Source: Brevundimonas goettingensis | Lineage (GTDB): Bacteria; Pseudomonadota; Alphaproteobacteria; Caulobacterales; Caulobacteraceae | NCBI RefSeq assembly: GCF_017487405.1 | Contig: NZ_CP062222.1 | Location: 1,597,001 to 1,661,000 of the forward strand | Length of the DNA stretch: 64,000 bases | Direction of reading: 5' to 3' | Shown: positions 35,739 through 44,900 of the stretch, piece after piece | How positions within the stretch are numbered: position 1 is the first letter of the stretch | Layout: each line of letters begins with the position of its first letter | Position numbers and translations under genes: made by a program | Notes under the pieces: generated by a model | Databases searched by the model: none | The model's input: the letters and a program-made list of their open reading frames with translations, nothing else | Told to the model about the DNA's origin: nothing

Positions 35739-36581
35739 ATGACCTCCGCCGCCTCCAGCCCTGCACCGCTCTCGCTACCCCGTGAGAAGGCCTATCTTCG
35801 TGACCTGGGGCGGGCGTTCGCCGGAGCCCTCGTCTTCAATATCCCGCTCCTGATGACGATGGAAATGTGGGAGCAAGGGGTTGTGATGGACCGCTGGCGC
35901 CTGCTTGCGTTCATCGCGGGCGGCCTGCCTCTGCTCTACGGCCTGGCCTGGTACGCCGGCTTTTCCCGCACGCGAGGTCCGGTCAGCGACCTTCTGGACA
36001 CCGGCGTGGCCCTGGCCGTCGGCTTCATCACCGCCTCCGCGCTGCTGATCCTGTTCGGCGTCGTCGAATGGGACGTCTCGCCCCACGAAGCCGTGGGCAT
36101 GGTGGCGCTGCAGGCCGTCCCCGGCGCCATGGGCGCGCTGCTGGCCCGCCGCCAGCTCAGCGGATCGCGGGACGAGGGGGCGGGTGATGAGGAAGAAGCT
36201 TCGTATGGCGGAGAGCTCTTCCTCATGGCGGCCGGCGCCCTGTTCTTCGCCCTCAACGTCGCCCCGACCGAGGAGATGATCCTGATCGCCTACAAGGCCA
36301 CGCCCCTTCACATCCTGGCCCTGATCGTCACCTCGATCGTCCTGCTTCATCTCATCGTCTTCAACGCCGGCTTCGCGGGCCAGGAAGAGGCGGACCGCCC
36401 GCTGACGGCCTTCTTCCACTTCACCCTGCCCGGCTACGCCGTCTCGCTCGGCATCAGCCTGTTCGCCCTGTGGGTGTTCGGCCGCATCGAGGGCCACGGC
36501 CTCGAAGGGGTGGTCCAGACGATGGTCGTCCTCGGCTTTCCCGCCTCCATCGGCGCCGCCGCCGCCCGCCTCCTGGTCTGA
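35739..36581 (+). CDS. TIGR02587 family integral membrane protein
   Basis: 280 aa from the ATG at 35739. About seven membrane segments: AFAGALVFNIPLLMTMEMWE, LLAFIAGGLPLLYGLAWY, GVALAVGFITASALLILFGV, ELFLMAAGALFFALNVAPTEEM, ILALIVTSIVLLHLIVFNAGF and two more. The pattern, including NIPLLMTMEMW and NVAPTEEM, matches the DUF2391/TIGR02587 family, which is described as occurring in two-gene operons with TIGR02588. That is exactly what follows 6 bp downstream. Function unknown. Confidence 0.85.
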   Translation: MTSAASSPAPLSLPREKAYLRDLGRAFAGALVFNIPLLMTMEMWEQGVVMDRWRLLAFIAGGLPLLYGLAWYAGFSRTRGPVSDLLDTGVALAVGFITASALLILFGVVEWDVSPHEAVGMVALQAVPGAMGALLARRQLSGSRDEGAGDEEEASYGGELFLMAAGALFFALNVAPTEEMILIAYKATPLHILALIVTSIVLLHLIVFNAGFAGQEEADRPLTAFFHFTLPGYAVSLGISLFALWVFGRIEGHGLEGVVQTMVVLGFPASIGAAAARLLV

Positions 36582-36587
36582 CCGTCC

Positions 36588-37001
36588 ATGACAACGCCGC
36601 AAAAAGCCCCCGCCCGCACGCCCTCCAGGGCGTCTTCCGCCGGACCGCCGCCCGGACGGCCGTGGCTCCAATGGGCCATGGCCGTCCTCGGCGGTCTCAT
36701 GACCCTGGGGGTGATCGCCATCGTGGTCCGCGAGGCGGTCGAGCCGCCCGCGCCGCCGGTCCTGAGCGCAAGCCTGCGTCTGAGCCGGCCGACGACGGCG
36801 GGATGGGTGGCCGAGGTCCAGATCGACAATGCGGGCGACGACACCGCCGCCGCCGTCGAGGTCGAGGGCGTCCTCGGCGAGGAGACGGCGCACGCCGCCC
36901 TCGACTATGTGCCTGGACACGGCCACGCCAGGGTCTCCCTGCGCTTCGACACGAATCCGGGGACCGCGCGCTTCCGGGTTGTGGGATGGTCGGAGCCTTG
37001 A
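36588..37001 (+). CDS. TIGR02588 family membrane-anchored protein
   Basis: 137 aa: a Pro-rich cytoplasmic head, one membrane helix (LQWAMAVLGGLMTLGVIAIVV), then an immunoglobulin-like beta domain (LRLSRPTTAGWVAEVQIDNAG, GHARVSLRFDTNPGTARFRV). This is the partner of TIGR02587. The extracytoplasmic beta domain suggests contact with another envelope protein. It overlaps the third gene of the cluster by 16 bp. Confidence 0.82.
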   Translation: MTTPQKAPARTPSRASSAGPPPGRPWLQWAMAVLGGLMTLGVIAIVVREAVEPPAPPVLSASLRLSRPTTAGWVAEVQIDNAGDDTAAAVEVEGVLGEETAHAALDYVPGHGHARVSLRFDTNPGTARFRVVGWSEP

Positions 37002-37351
37002 TCACGCGCCGGGCGCCGCCGCAGACACCGGACGGCCGCTATATCGTCGTCCGGGGCCGCCTCTGGCGGCGCTCGAACCCCGCCCTCGATCCCGACACCC
37101 GGGATCGGCAGGTCAAGGCCCTGATGGCCGCACGCCGCGCTGTCCGCGACGCGCTCGCTGCCGGTGATCCCGAGGCGCTGAGGGCGGCGCGCGGAGAGGT
37201 CCAGGCCGCCAAGGTCGCCCTGGGCGAGCGCGGTCCGGTCTGGTGGACAGACGGCGCGCCCGATCTCAACCGCCACATGGCGCGCAACACGCCTTACGCC
37301 GACTGGGTCGCGGGTCTCGGAGAGAGCGTCTCGCGACCCGCCGGCGATTGA
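36986..37351 (+). CDS. conserved hypothetical protein next to TIGR02587/02588
   Basis: 121 aa from the ATG at 36986, overlapping the TIGR02588 end. RRAPPQTPDGRYIVVRGRLWRR at the start, a charged helix (VKALMAARRAVRDALAAGD) in the middle, and RGPVWWTDGAPDLNRHMARNTPYADW at the end. The WWxDGxPDLNRxMxxNTPYADW ending is a pattern I recall from alphaproteobacterial proteins without a named function. Probably cytoplasmic and co-expressed with the two membrane proteins. Confidence 0.7.
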   Translation: MVGALITRRAPPQTPDGRYIVVRGRLWRRSNPALDPDTRDRQVKALMAARRAVRDALAAGDPEALRAARGEVQAAKVALGERGPVWWTDGAPDLNRHMARNTPYADWVAGLGESVSRPAGD

Positions 37352-37406
37352 AGGCCGTGTCCTCTGTCCTCCGGAGCCGGCGCCACCGGTTCTCACCGAC
37401 CGACCG

Positions 37407-38363
37407 TCAGGCGACGCGCCTGATCCGCCAGGCGGCGCCGTCGACCCCGTCGACGGCCAGCACTGCCTCGACACGGCGACCTCCCGGGCGCCGCGCGATG
37501 TGGACGATCAGGTCGATCGCCTGGCCCATCATGCGCCGGGACGGGCGGATCGAGACCTCCGCCATCAGATCCTCGAGCCGTGACAGGGCGTCTTGCGCCG
37601 AGTTGGCGTGGATGGTGGTGAGCCCGCCCGGGTGGCCCGTGTTCCAGCTCTTCAGGGTTTCCAGAACCGCCGCCCCGTCCCGAACCTCACCGACGACGAT
37701 CCGGTCGGGCCGAAGCCGGAGGGCGTCCCGCACGAGGTCGCCGACGCCCACGGGCGGAGCGGACCGCCGGGTCAGGACCGGCAACAGGTCCCAGGCCCCG
37801 CATTGCAGTTCCGGGGTATCCTCGATCAGGATGACGCGGTCGCCGGCGAACCCGGGCTCGGCCAGGACCGCATTGGCGAGGGTGGTCTTGCCCGATCCGG
37901 TCCCCCCCGAGATGAGGATGTTGGCCCGCGTCTCGACGGCCTGGCGCAGGGCCCGGGCCTGGGCCGCGTCCAGCACCCCGTCGCGCAGATAGTCGTCGAG
38001 GCTCCAGATCACGGGCGGGCGCTTCCGGATCGAGAAGGCCGGCGCCGTGACGAGGGGCGGCAAAAGCCCCTGGAAGCGCTCGCCGGTCGCGGGCAGGACG
38101 CCCGACAGCCGCGGCGTCTCGCGCGCGACGCTCTCGCCGACATAGTCGGCGACCAGTTTGATGACCCTTTCCCGGGCCTCGGCCGACAGCCGTTCTCCGG
38201 TGTCGCAGCGCCCGTCTCCGGCCCGGTCGAGGACCAGCCGCCCGTCCGGATTGGCGAGGATTTCGACCACGGCCGGCTCCTCCAGCGCGGCGAGCACCGT
38301 CTCGCCCAGGGCGTGGCGCAGCGCTTCCAGCTTGCGCTCGCCGACGATCGGATGGACCGCCAT
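37407..38363 (-). CDS. trbB: TrbB (VirB11-like) conjugation ATPase
   Basis: 318 aa. Hexameric traffic ATPase of the type IV secretion machine. Walker A GGTGSGKTTLANAVL near residue 150, Asp box VILIEDTPELQC, Walker B-like RIVVGEVRDGAAVLETLKSWNTGHPGG, and His box LTTIHANSAQDALSRL. Complete. Its start overlaps the stop of the RHH gene (ATGA). It is followed by convergent cargo rather than trbC, the usual neighbour. Confidence 0.93.
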   Translation of the reverse strand: MAVHPIVGERKLEALRHALGETVLAALEEPAVVEILANPDGRLVLDRAGDGRCDTGERLSAEARERVIKLVADYVGESVARETPRLSGVLPATGERFQGLLPPLVTAPAFSIRKRPPVIWSLDDYLRDGVLDAAQARALRQAVETRANILISGGTGSGKTTLANAVLAEPGFAGDRVILIEDTPELQCGAWDLLPVLTRRSAPPVGVGDLVRDALRLRPDRIVVGEVRDGAAVLETLKSWNTGHPGGLTTIHANSAQDALSRLEDLMAEVSIRPSRRMMGQAIDLIVHIARRPGGRRVEAVLAVDGVDGAAWRIRRVA

Positions 38364-38803
38364 CAGTCCGGATCAAACGAGCGGGGCTCGGCCGGACGCT
38401 CGGCCTCCCGGGCCGTCCGACCCGCCACAATCCGGGCGGCGGTGGCGTCCAGGAGTCGTTCGATCCTCTGCTCGACGGCGGCCTGGACCGTCGGATCCTG
38501 ATCGACCAGAGCATCAGGCAGTCGAAGGAAGAAGGCCCGCGCCACCTCGATCAGCAGCTCCTGGACGATCTGCATGTCCCGGCCGGTGGCCTTCATATGA
38601 TCGCGCAGAGACCGGTCCAGGGCCAGCATCCGGTCTTCCGGGTCGGCGCGTGGCGAGCCCATCAGGCCCCGGGTGATGGCGCGCCCGGCCGCCTGGCTCA
38701 GCGGCATATGGCCCGCGCGCGCCTCGCGCTCCAGCGCCCGGGCGATCTTCGGATCGCTCAGATAGACCTGTACCCGGGCGGCCGCTCCGTTAGTCCTTGG
38801 CAT
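38363..38803 (-). CDS. ribbon-helix-helix (CopG-like) protein of the transfer operon
   Basis: 146 aa. N-terminal RHH-type region VQVYLSDPKIARALEREARAG, then helices (LSQAAGRAITRGL, QIVQELLIEVARAFFLRLPDAL). A protein of this type regularly lies between traG and trbB in this kind of system and is thought to regulate the operon or assist at oriT. It overlaps traG by 14 bp and trbB by 1 codon-start. Confidence 0.78.
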   Translation of the reverse strand: MPRTNGAAARVQVYLSDPKIARALEREARAGHMPLSQAAGRAITRGLMGSPRADPEDRMLALDRSLRDHMKATGRDMQIVQELLIEVARAFFLRLPDALVDQDPTVQAAVEQRIERLLDATAARIVAGRTAREAERPAEPRSFDPD

Positions 38804-40667
38804 CGGCTAATCCTCTCAGATAATCGAGCGCGGCCTCCTGGGCGGCCATCTCCTGCGTGACCTTGCCCGCGATCTCCGCGGCCTTGGCCGCGATCTTCCT
38901 GTCGTCGATGGCGGCCGAGACCTCCTTGAACAACGGCAGGCTGGCCTCGGCGTCCTGGCCCAGGGCCCGGCGCCCCGCCCAAGGGTGCGGTCGTGGCGGC
39001 GGCGCGTCGATGCGGACGCCCTGGTCGGGCGCCGCCTCCCCGGCCCGGCTCCGGAACGGCTCGCGCCGGTCATAGAGCAGCTTCTCCGTCCGCAGCGGGC
39101 GCCGGCCGGCGACGAACATCAGCTGCTGATCGTCCGGCAGGGACCGGATCTCGCCGGGCTCCAGCAGGGGCCGTTCGATCTCGGCGCGCGACACCGAGCT
39201 CCGCCCCGCTCCCATCAACGCCGGGCCGCTCCGGCTCGTGCGAGTCTCCGTCACCGAGCCGGTGAGCTTCGACACCTTGTCCTGGGTCAGCGGGTCCAGG
39301 GCCGAGAAGGCGGTATAGACCGCGCAGTTGTCGAGAATGGTGTTGTGGGCGCCGTAGGTCTCGACGATGTCATTCAAGGACTGGGCGACGAACATGGCCT
39401 TGACGCCGTAGCCGCTCATCAGGCGCAGGGACTTCTCGAAGAAGGCCAGCCGTCCCAGCAGGGGAAACTCGTCCATGACCATCAGGAGGCTGTGGCGCTT
39501 GTCGCGGCCCGTGGCGTCGCGCCTCTCCTCCGCCGTCAGGGCCTGGGCCGCCGCATAGAAGAGCAGCCGCACCAGGGGCCGCAGCGCCGCGGCGTCGGCC
39601 GGCGCCACCTGCACATAGAGCGACACCGGCGCCTGCGCACACATCAGGTCGCCCAACGAAAAGTCGGACGCGGACAGGACCCGCTCCAGGTCGTCACCCG
39701 CCAGCCACTTCAGATAGGAGCGCGCCGTGCCCTGGACGGAGGTGCGGAACCGGTCGTGCATGGCCGCATAGCCCTTCACGGCGGTGCGGATGAAGGGATG
39801 CGCCTCGGGCTCGCCGCCCGGGCCGGCCCGGTGCAGGGTCTTGACCATGACGTCGGCGGCGGCGTCGAGGTCCGCCAGAAGCTCGCGCACCCGGACGAGG
39901 CTCTTGTCCGCGTCCTCGGCCGTATAGAGGACGTGCAGGATCACCGCCTCGAGGATTTCCGAGGCCGCCTTGTCCCAGATGGCCTCGTCGTCCCTCACCC
40001 CGCCGGGGTCCGACAGAATGGCCACCAGCCTCTGGACCTGGGCCAGTTCTCCCGGGCCCGGCTGGATTTCGGCCAGGGGGTTCCAGCGCGCCGAGACGGG
40101 ATCGCGCGGGTCGAAATACAGGGCGTGGGAGAACCGCGAGCGCCACCCGGCCGTCACGGACCAGAGTTCGCGCTTGGGATCGTGCACGAGGACGCTCTGC
40201 CCCCAGGACAGGAGGGTCGGCGTGACATGTCCCCGGCCCTTGCCGCTGCGCGTCCCGCCTGTGACCAGGGTCGGCCGCAGATCGGTCGTGGCCAGGACCC
40301 GTCCCCTGAACAGGCCGAGCACCGCCCCGTCCCGCGCCAGAAGGCCCGCCCCGCGGATGTCCGTCCAGCCGCCCCAGCCCCTGATCCGCCGATGCGGCCG
40401 GTCGCCGGCCACGGCGCCGAGCCCCAGTCCGCCGACCCCGCCCAGCAGCATCAGGGGCGCGCATCGGGCCATGACCGCATGGGCCTCCTCCCCGAACTGG
40501 CCGCGCCAGATGAAGATGGCCCAGGGCGGATAGAGGGACAGATCCGCATTGACCCGCCAGGCCGGACCGAGCGTTTCGGCCCAGCCGTAGGTCCAGGCGA
40601 ACAGTTCGGTCGCCGCCGCCGCGCCGACCACCAGACCCAGACCGAGACCGATCAGCCGCATGCGCAT
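38790..40667 (-). CDS. traG: TraG (VirD4-like) coupling protein
   Basis: 625 aa. Two N-terminal membrane helices (GLGLGLVVGAAAATELFAW; LMLLGGVGGLGLGAVAG), then the TraG/VirD4 ATPase domain. Walker A is in VTGGTRSGKGRGHVTPTLLSW, HDPKRELW follows, then Walker B LLMVMDEFPLLGRLAFFE and FVAQSLNDIVETYGAHNTI. It links the relaxosome to the channel. The ATG at 40667 is only 4 bp from the target duplication of an IS element, so the original ribosome site and promoter were replaced. A second ATG two codons in gives the same problem. Confidence 0.93.
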   Translation of the reverse strand: MRMRLIGLGLGLVVGAAAATELFAWTYGWAETLGPAWRVNADLSLYPPWAIFIWRGQFGEEAHAVMARCAPLMLLGGVGGLGLGAVAGDRPHRRIRGWGGWTDIRGAGLLARDGAVLGLFRGRVLATTDLRPTLVTGGTRSGKGRGHVTPTLLSWGQSVLVHDPKRELWSVTAGWRSRFSHALYFDPRDPVSARWNPLAEIQPGPGELAQVQRLVAILSDPGGVRDDEAIWDKAASEILEAVILHVLYTAEDADKSLVRVRELLADLDAAADVMVKTLHRAGPGGEPEAHPFIRTAVKGYAAMHDRFRTSVQGTARSYLKWLAGDDLERVLSASDFSLGDLMCAQAPVSLYVQVAPADAAALRPLVRLLFYAAAQALTAEERRDATGRDKRHSLLMVMDEFPLLGRLAFFEKSLRLMSGYGVKAMFVAQSLNDIVETYGAHNTILDNCAVYTAFSALDPLTQDKVSKLTGSVTETRTSRSGPALMGAGRSSVSRAEIERPLLEPGEIRSLPDDQQLMFVAGRRPLRTEKLLYDRREPFRSRAGEAAPDQGVRIDAPPPRPHPWAGRRALGQDAEASLPLFKEVSAAIDDRKIAAKAAEIAGKVTQEMAAQEAALDYLRGLADAKD

Positions 40668-40671
40668 CGCC

Positions 40672-41491
40672 TAGGTTCTGAACCCATAAAGGTCTGAGGG
40701 ATTCGAGGTCTTCGGAAGGAGACGTCGATGGCGCGATACGATCTGAGCGAAACGGAGTGGCGGCTGATCCAGCCGTTGCTTCCGAACAAGCCCCGCGGCG
40801 TGGCCCGCGTGGACGACCGTCGGGTGATCAACGGCATCTTCTACATTCTGAGGACGGGTTCGCCCTGGCGTGACCTGCCGGGTCGCTACGGGCCGCACAC
40901 GACGGTCTACAATCGCTTCAATCGGTGGGCCAAAGCAGGCGTCTGGGTGCGGGTGTTCGAGGCGCTGTCGGCGGCGTCGCCGGGTTCGATGCACCTGATC
41001 GACAGTTCGATCATTCGGGCCCACCAGCACGCCGCCGGTGGAAAAAGGGGGCCGGATCACGCCATCGGCCGATCTCGTGGGGGACTGAGCACCAAGATCA
41101 ACGCCCTGGTCGATCAGGACGGATTGCCGCTCAGGATCACCCTCTCGGCCGGCCAGGCGTCCGACAAGGCCGCCGTCGAGGAACTGATCTACGGCCTCAA
41201 GCCCGCCAAGGCGCTCGTCGCCGACAGAGGTTACGACGCACAGGCCGTCATCGATCTGGTCCGCTCTCGCGGCGGCTGCGCCCATATCCCGACCCAGAAG
41301 GATCGCAAGGTCCAGCGCTCCGTCGATCCCGCCATCTATCGACAGCGCAACGTCGTGGAGCGCTACTTCTGCAAGCTCAAGCACTTCCGCCGCGTCGCCA
41401 CACGCTTCGACAAACTGGCCCGCAACTTCCTCGCCGCCGTACTGCTGGCCTCAACCCGCCTGTGGCTCAGAGCTTATGAGTCCACGACCTA
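40672..41491 (+). mobile_element. IS5-family insertion sequence (IS427/IS1031-like)
   Basis: About 816 bp (40674-41489) flanked by a TA duplication (40672-40673, 41490-41491). The ends are imperfect inverted repeats: GGTTCTGAACCCATAAA at the left and, inverted, GGTCGTGGACTCATAAG at the right. One transposase gene fills it. It lies immediately upstream of the traG start codon, in the opposite orientation. Confidence 0.85.
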
Positions 41492-41492
41492 A
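40728..41492 (+). CDS. IS5-family transposase (DDE)
   Basis: 254 aa in one frame, so it need not use programmed frameshifting. DUF4096-type N-terminus (YDLSETEWRLIQPLLPN, RTGSPWRDLPGRYGPHTTVYNRFNRW). DDE residues: Asp in MHLIDSSII, Asp in ALVADRGYDAQ, Glu in RNVVERYFCKLKHFRRVATRFDK. An insertion sequence ribosome site (GGAGA) precedes the ATG. The TAA stop uses the bases of the TA target duplication. Appears intact. Confidence 0.92.
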   Translation: MARYDLSETEWRLIQPLLPNKPRGVARVDDRRVINGIFYILRTGSPWRDLPGRYGPHTTVYNRFNRWAKAGVWVRVFEALSAASPGSMHLIDSSIIRAHQHAAGGKRGPDHAIGRSRGGLSTKINALVDQDGLPLRITLSAGQASDKAAVEELIYGLKPAKALVADRGYDAQAVIDLVRSRGGCAHIPTQKDRKVQRSVDPAIYRQRNVVERYFCKLKHFRRVATRFDKLARNFLAAVLLASTRLWLRAYESTT

Positions 41493-41996
41493 GCCGAACG
41501 GGTAGCTAAACTGACGGGCATAGGACGGTCCCGCGACTGTGGTGCGGTTGTGAAGCTGCGCCAGAATCTCTTCCTTAGCACCCTATAATCGGCGAGTGGG
41601 CGGCTCGGGGCGCGCCCCTTGGGCCGACTCCAAGCCCCAGTTACGAGAAGCGTCGCCCGAGCTGGTATTTCCGCCAGAGTGGGCCCGGACGAGCTAACCC
41701 ATGCAGATGACATGAGGCGTCGAAAGATCGCGCAGGGTAGCGTCCGACAAGCAGACATTCCGAAGGACAGCTACGAGCCCGGGGTGGCTACTGGTGGCGC
41801 AGGTCTGAGAAGCGCCATGAGCGGACATTTACCGCGTGTCGGAGAGCGGACATCGAGCACCGTGGCGGGTGCAGCCCGGCAACCCACTCACGCTCGCCCT
41901 GGCACTTCTGCTCGCCATCGCGAGAGGGAGGGGCGGCCTCTGCAAACACGCGGCCGCGGCTGACTATCATCTCGTCAGTTGCAGACTGATCTCCGG
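41493..41996. other. intergenic region with repeat remnants
   Basis: About 500 bp without a supported gene. Around 41806-41860 it contains AGAAGCGCCATGAGCGGACATT, similar to the dispersed repeats at 49.0-54.5 kb. The IS forms the left border, and the GH2 gene ends at the right. Confidence 0.5.
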
Positions 41997-44900
41997 TCAC
42001 GCGTGTGAAGTGTCTTCGGCCAGCCAGCCGACGGCGTTGGCGAGCCAGCGGGTCTGTAGCGGCCCGGCCATATCCGGCAGACGATGCACCAGCACCCGCA
42101 TGCCGTCCTTGCGCACGATGAAGCTGGCGGCGCCGTTCTGGCGGTCGTGGTCACGGCTGTAGGCGGCGATGACCTCGACGCCCTGCCCCTCGATCACCAG
42201 ACCATTTGAGGGCTGGCCCTCGACCTGATGCAGGACGCTCATGCCGCAGTCGACGGGCACGCCGTCGAAGGTCGAATGGGCGCGGACATAGTTCCAGTTG
42301 CCCATCCAGGGCGCGCGCAGGCCGCCGACCTGACCCGCATAGTCGAACAGTCCGAGGCCGGAGAGCTGCTTCGCCACCCCGTCGGCCAGACCGTCCTCCT
42401 GGATCACAGCCAGCAGCGGCGTACCGGCACGGACGGCGGCCAGAACCTCCTCCGGCAGTTCGCCCAGCACCACCGGCGGCGTCTGGCCCGGAGTCGGCTG
42501 GGCCTCCAGACCGGTTTCCTCGCCGATTTGCCGTCGCGCGATCTCATCGGCCTTCAGACCCGAGGCGATGATCCCGTCATAGCGGCCGCCCGCGATCACA
42601 TCCTCCAGCGTCACGCCCGGCAGGCCCTCAAGCTTCGTCCGCAGGCTGCGGGCGATGCCCGAGACCCCGATCCGCAGTGGCCGCCTCGCCGCCGCCGGAC
42701 CGGTCGCCCACAGCTCCCGCTCCGAGGTCACCCCGCCGACCGTGACACGCAATCGGTGCAGCCCCTCCTCGGCGAAGGCCGGCGACCGCACGCTCTCGGC
42801 GACCAGATAGCTGAACTGATCGGGCGTCTGCTGGGGCGCCGGGCGCCGCGCGAAGACCGTTTCCGCCCCCGACGGCCCCGTCAGGCTCACAACGATCTCG
42901 CCGGTCGCGGACGTCGCCGCATCGTTGAACAGCCACAGGTCCAGCTCGGCCGTCTCCCCGAGCGCATAGGCCAGGGCCTTTGGCTTGGCGACGGCCATGA
43001 CGGGCCTCAGCGCCTGCCCCAGCAGCTCAGGATCGGCCTTGAAGTAGCGCAGGTTGTCGACGATGCCCGAGTGGTTCTCGATCGCCGTGCTCTCCCAGCC
43101 GGAAACGCACGCCACGTCCACCGTCTCGCCCAGACGGATGTTCTCCAGATAGTTCCGCCAGCTCTCGTAGGCCTTGCGCCCGACCGACAGGAACAGGGCC
43201 TCGGTCGTCTGGAAGGCGCCGCGGAAACCCCAGCGGTCCAGATAGGCGCTGGTCGCCGCCACCACGACCTTGTGGTCCCCCAAGTCGTAGCTCTTGCCGC
43301 CGTGGGCCAGGATGTCGGCGACGATCTTCACATGGTTGTCGGCGACGGCGCAGCCCTGCATCTCGCCGAATTCGACGATGAAGGGCTTGCCCTTCTGCAT
43401 GTGCACATAGTCGTCTTTCGACTTGTAGAAGCGGTCGTACCACTGGTCGCCGGCCGCCTGGTGCTCGACCCACCAGCCGCCCCACTCCTCGACGTCGGAG
43501 CGGAAGTAGTGGTCGTTGTACGGCAGGTACATGGCCTGGGCCGCGCCGCGCTTCACGAAGCCGTCGTTCAGGACCACCGCCCGGCTCGGATCCTCGTCAT
43601 GGATGGCCTTGAGCACGAACTGGACGTCGGGATTGGCCAGGTTCGCGCCGATCTCGTTCTGAAGCGTGTACTGGACCAGCGACGGATGCGAGCGGAAGGC
43701 GCGGGCCATGGCGCGGCATTTCTCAACCATGAAGTCGCGGCTGAAGGCGTCGGCGGGCGACAAGCTCTCGCCGGGCTGGAGGTCGCGGCCGACGGCATGG
43801 CGGCCGCCGCCAGGCTCCATCACCCGCATCAGCCCCATCTCGTCCATGGCCGCGAAGACCTCGGGCTTGCCGACGTTGCGGTGGAAGTGGAGCGTGTTCA
43901 GACCCAGGGTCTTGGCCGCGGTCACTTCACGCTTCGCCAACTCCGGCGTGGGCCAGAGACCGTTGTAGCCCCAGTAGCCCCAGGAGATCGCCGAGTAGAG
44001 CCGCGTCCGGCGGCCGTTCAGACGCAGCAGGGCGTCGGTTCCGACGCCCTCGACCCCGAACCAGCGGAAGCCGAAGCGCGGCTCGCGCGTGTCGATTGCC
44101 TCAGGAGTTTCCGCCCAGCGGAAGCGCAGGCGATAGAGATTCGGCGTCTCCAGATCCCAAAGTTTCGCGGTGGGCGCCGTCACCGTGAACCGGGCGCGCA
44201 GGCGCCGGTCGCCGAGAGTCTCCAGCGCGTCCAGACGGACGACGGCCGGAACCCTCTGCCCCGTCCTGTCGTCGACCAGTTCGACGCCGGCTTTCGACCG
44301 CAGGCTGGGGATGGCCGAGGCCGCGACCGGCTGCTCCAGCAGGATGTCCATCAACCCGGTGACCGTGCGCGGCTCGGGCGTATTGAGCACCCAGGCGTCG
44401 TCGATACGGCCGGTCATCGGATGCAGGCTCAGGGCCAGACCCCGGTCGATGCCGCCAAAGCCGTGCGAGGCGAACAGCTTCACCTTACCCCAGACCATGG
44501 TGGTGGAATCTCGCCAGTCGTAGCGCCCGCCCGGATTGGTGATGCGGATCGCCAACCGGTTCGCCTGCCCCGGCCGCATGGCCTCGGTCAGGTCACAGCT
44601 GAACGGCAGCTCCGACATGATCGAATAGCCGACCAGAATCTCGTTCAGGAAGACCTCGGCCCGGAGGCGCGCCCCGCGCAGGTTGAGCAGCACCCGCCGG
44701 CCCGCCGCCTCGGCCGGAATGTCGACGGCCTTCGACCACCAGGACACGCCCTTGTAGGCGCCATACTGCGGGACATTGTCGGTCTCCGCGTAGCGGTATT
44801 CGTCGGGGCCATAGGGCCGCGTGCCGAACCGACCCCAGAGATGCTCCTCGACCGTGGTCGGCAGGCTGACGGTCAGGGCGTCGACGGACTTCAGCGCGTC

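Noticed and set aside
36470..37351. 293-aa start of the third TIGR-cluster gene
   Set aside because: The first 172 codons are the antiparallel-looking out-of-frame reading of the TIGR02587/02588 genes; the conserved protein begins at 36986.
41788..42000. 70-aa minus-strand frame
   Set aside because: It consists mainly of dispersed-repeat sequence and has no ribosome site; taken as non-coding.
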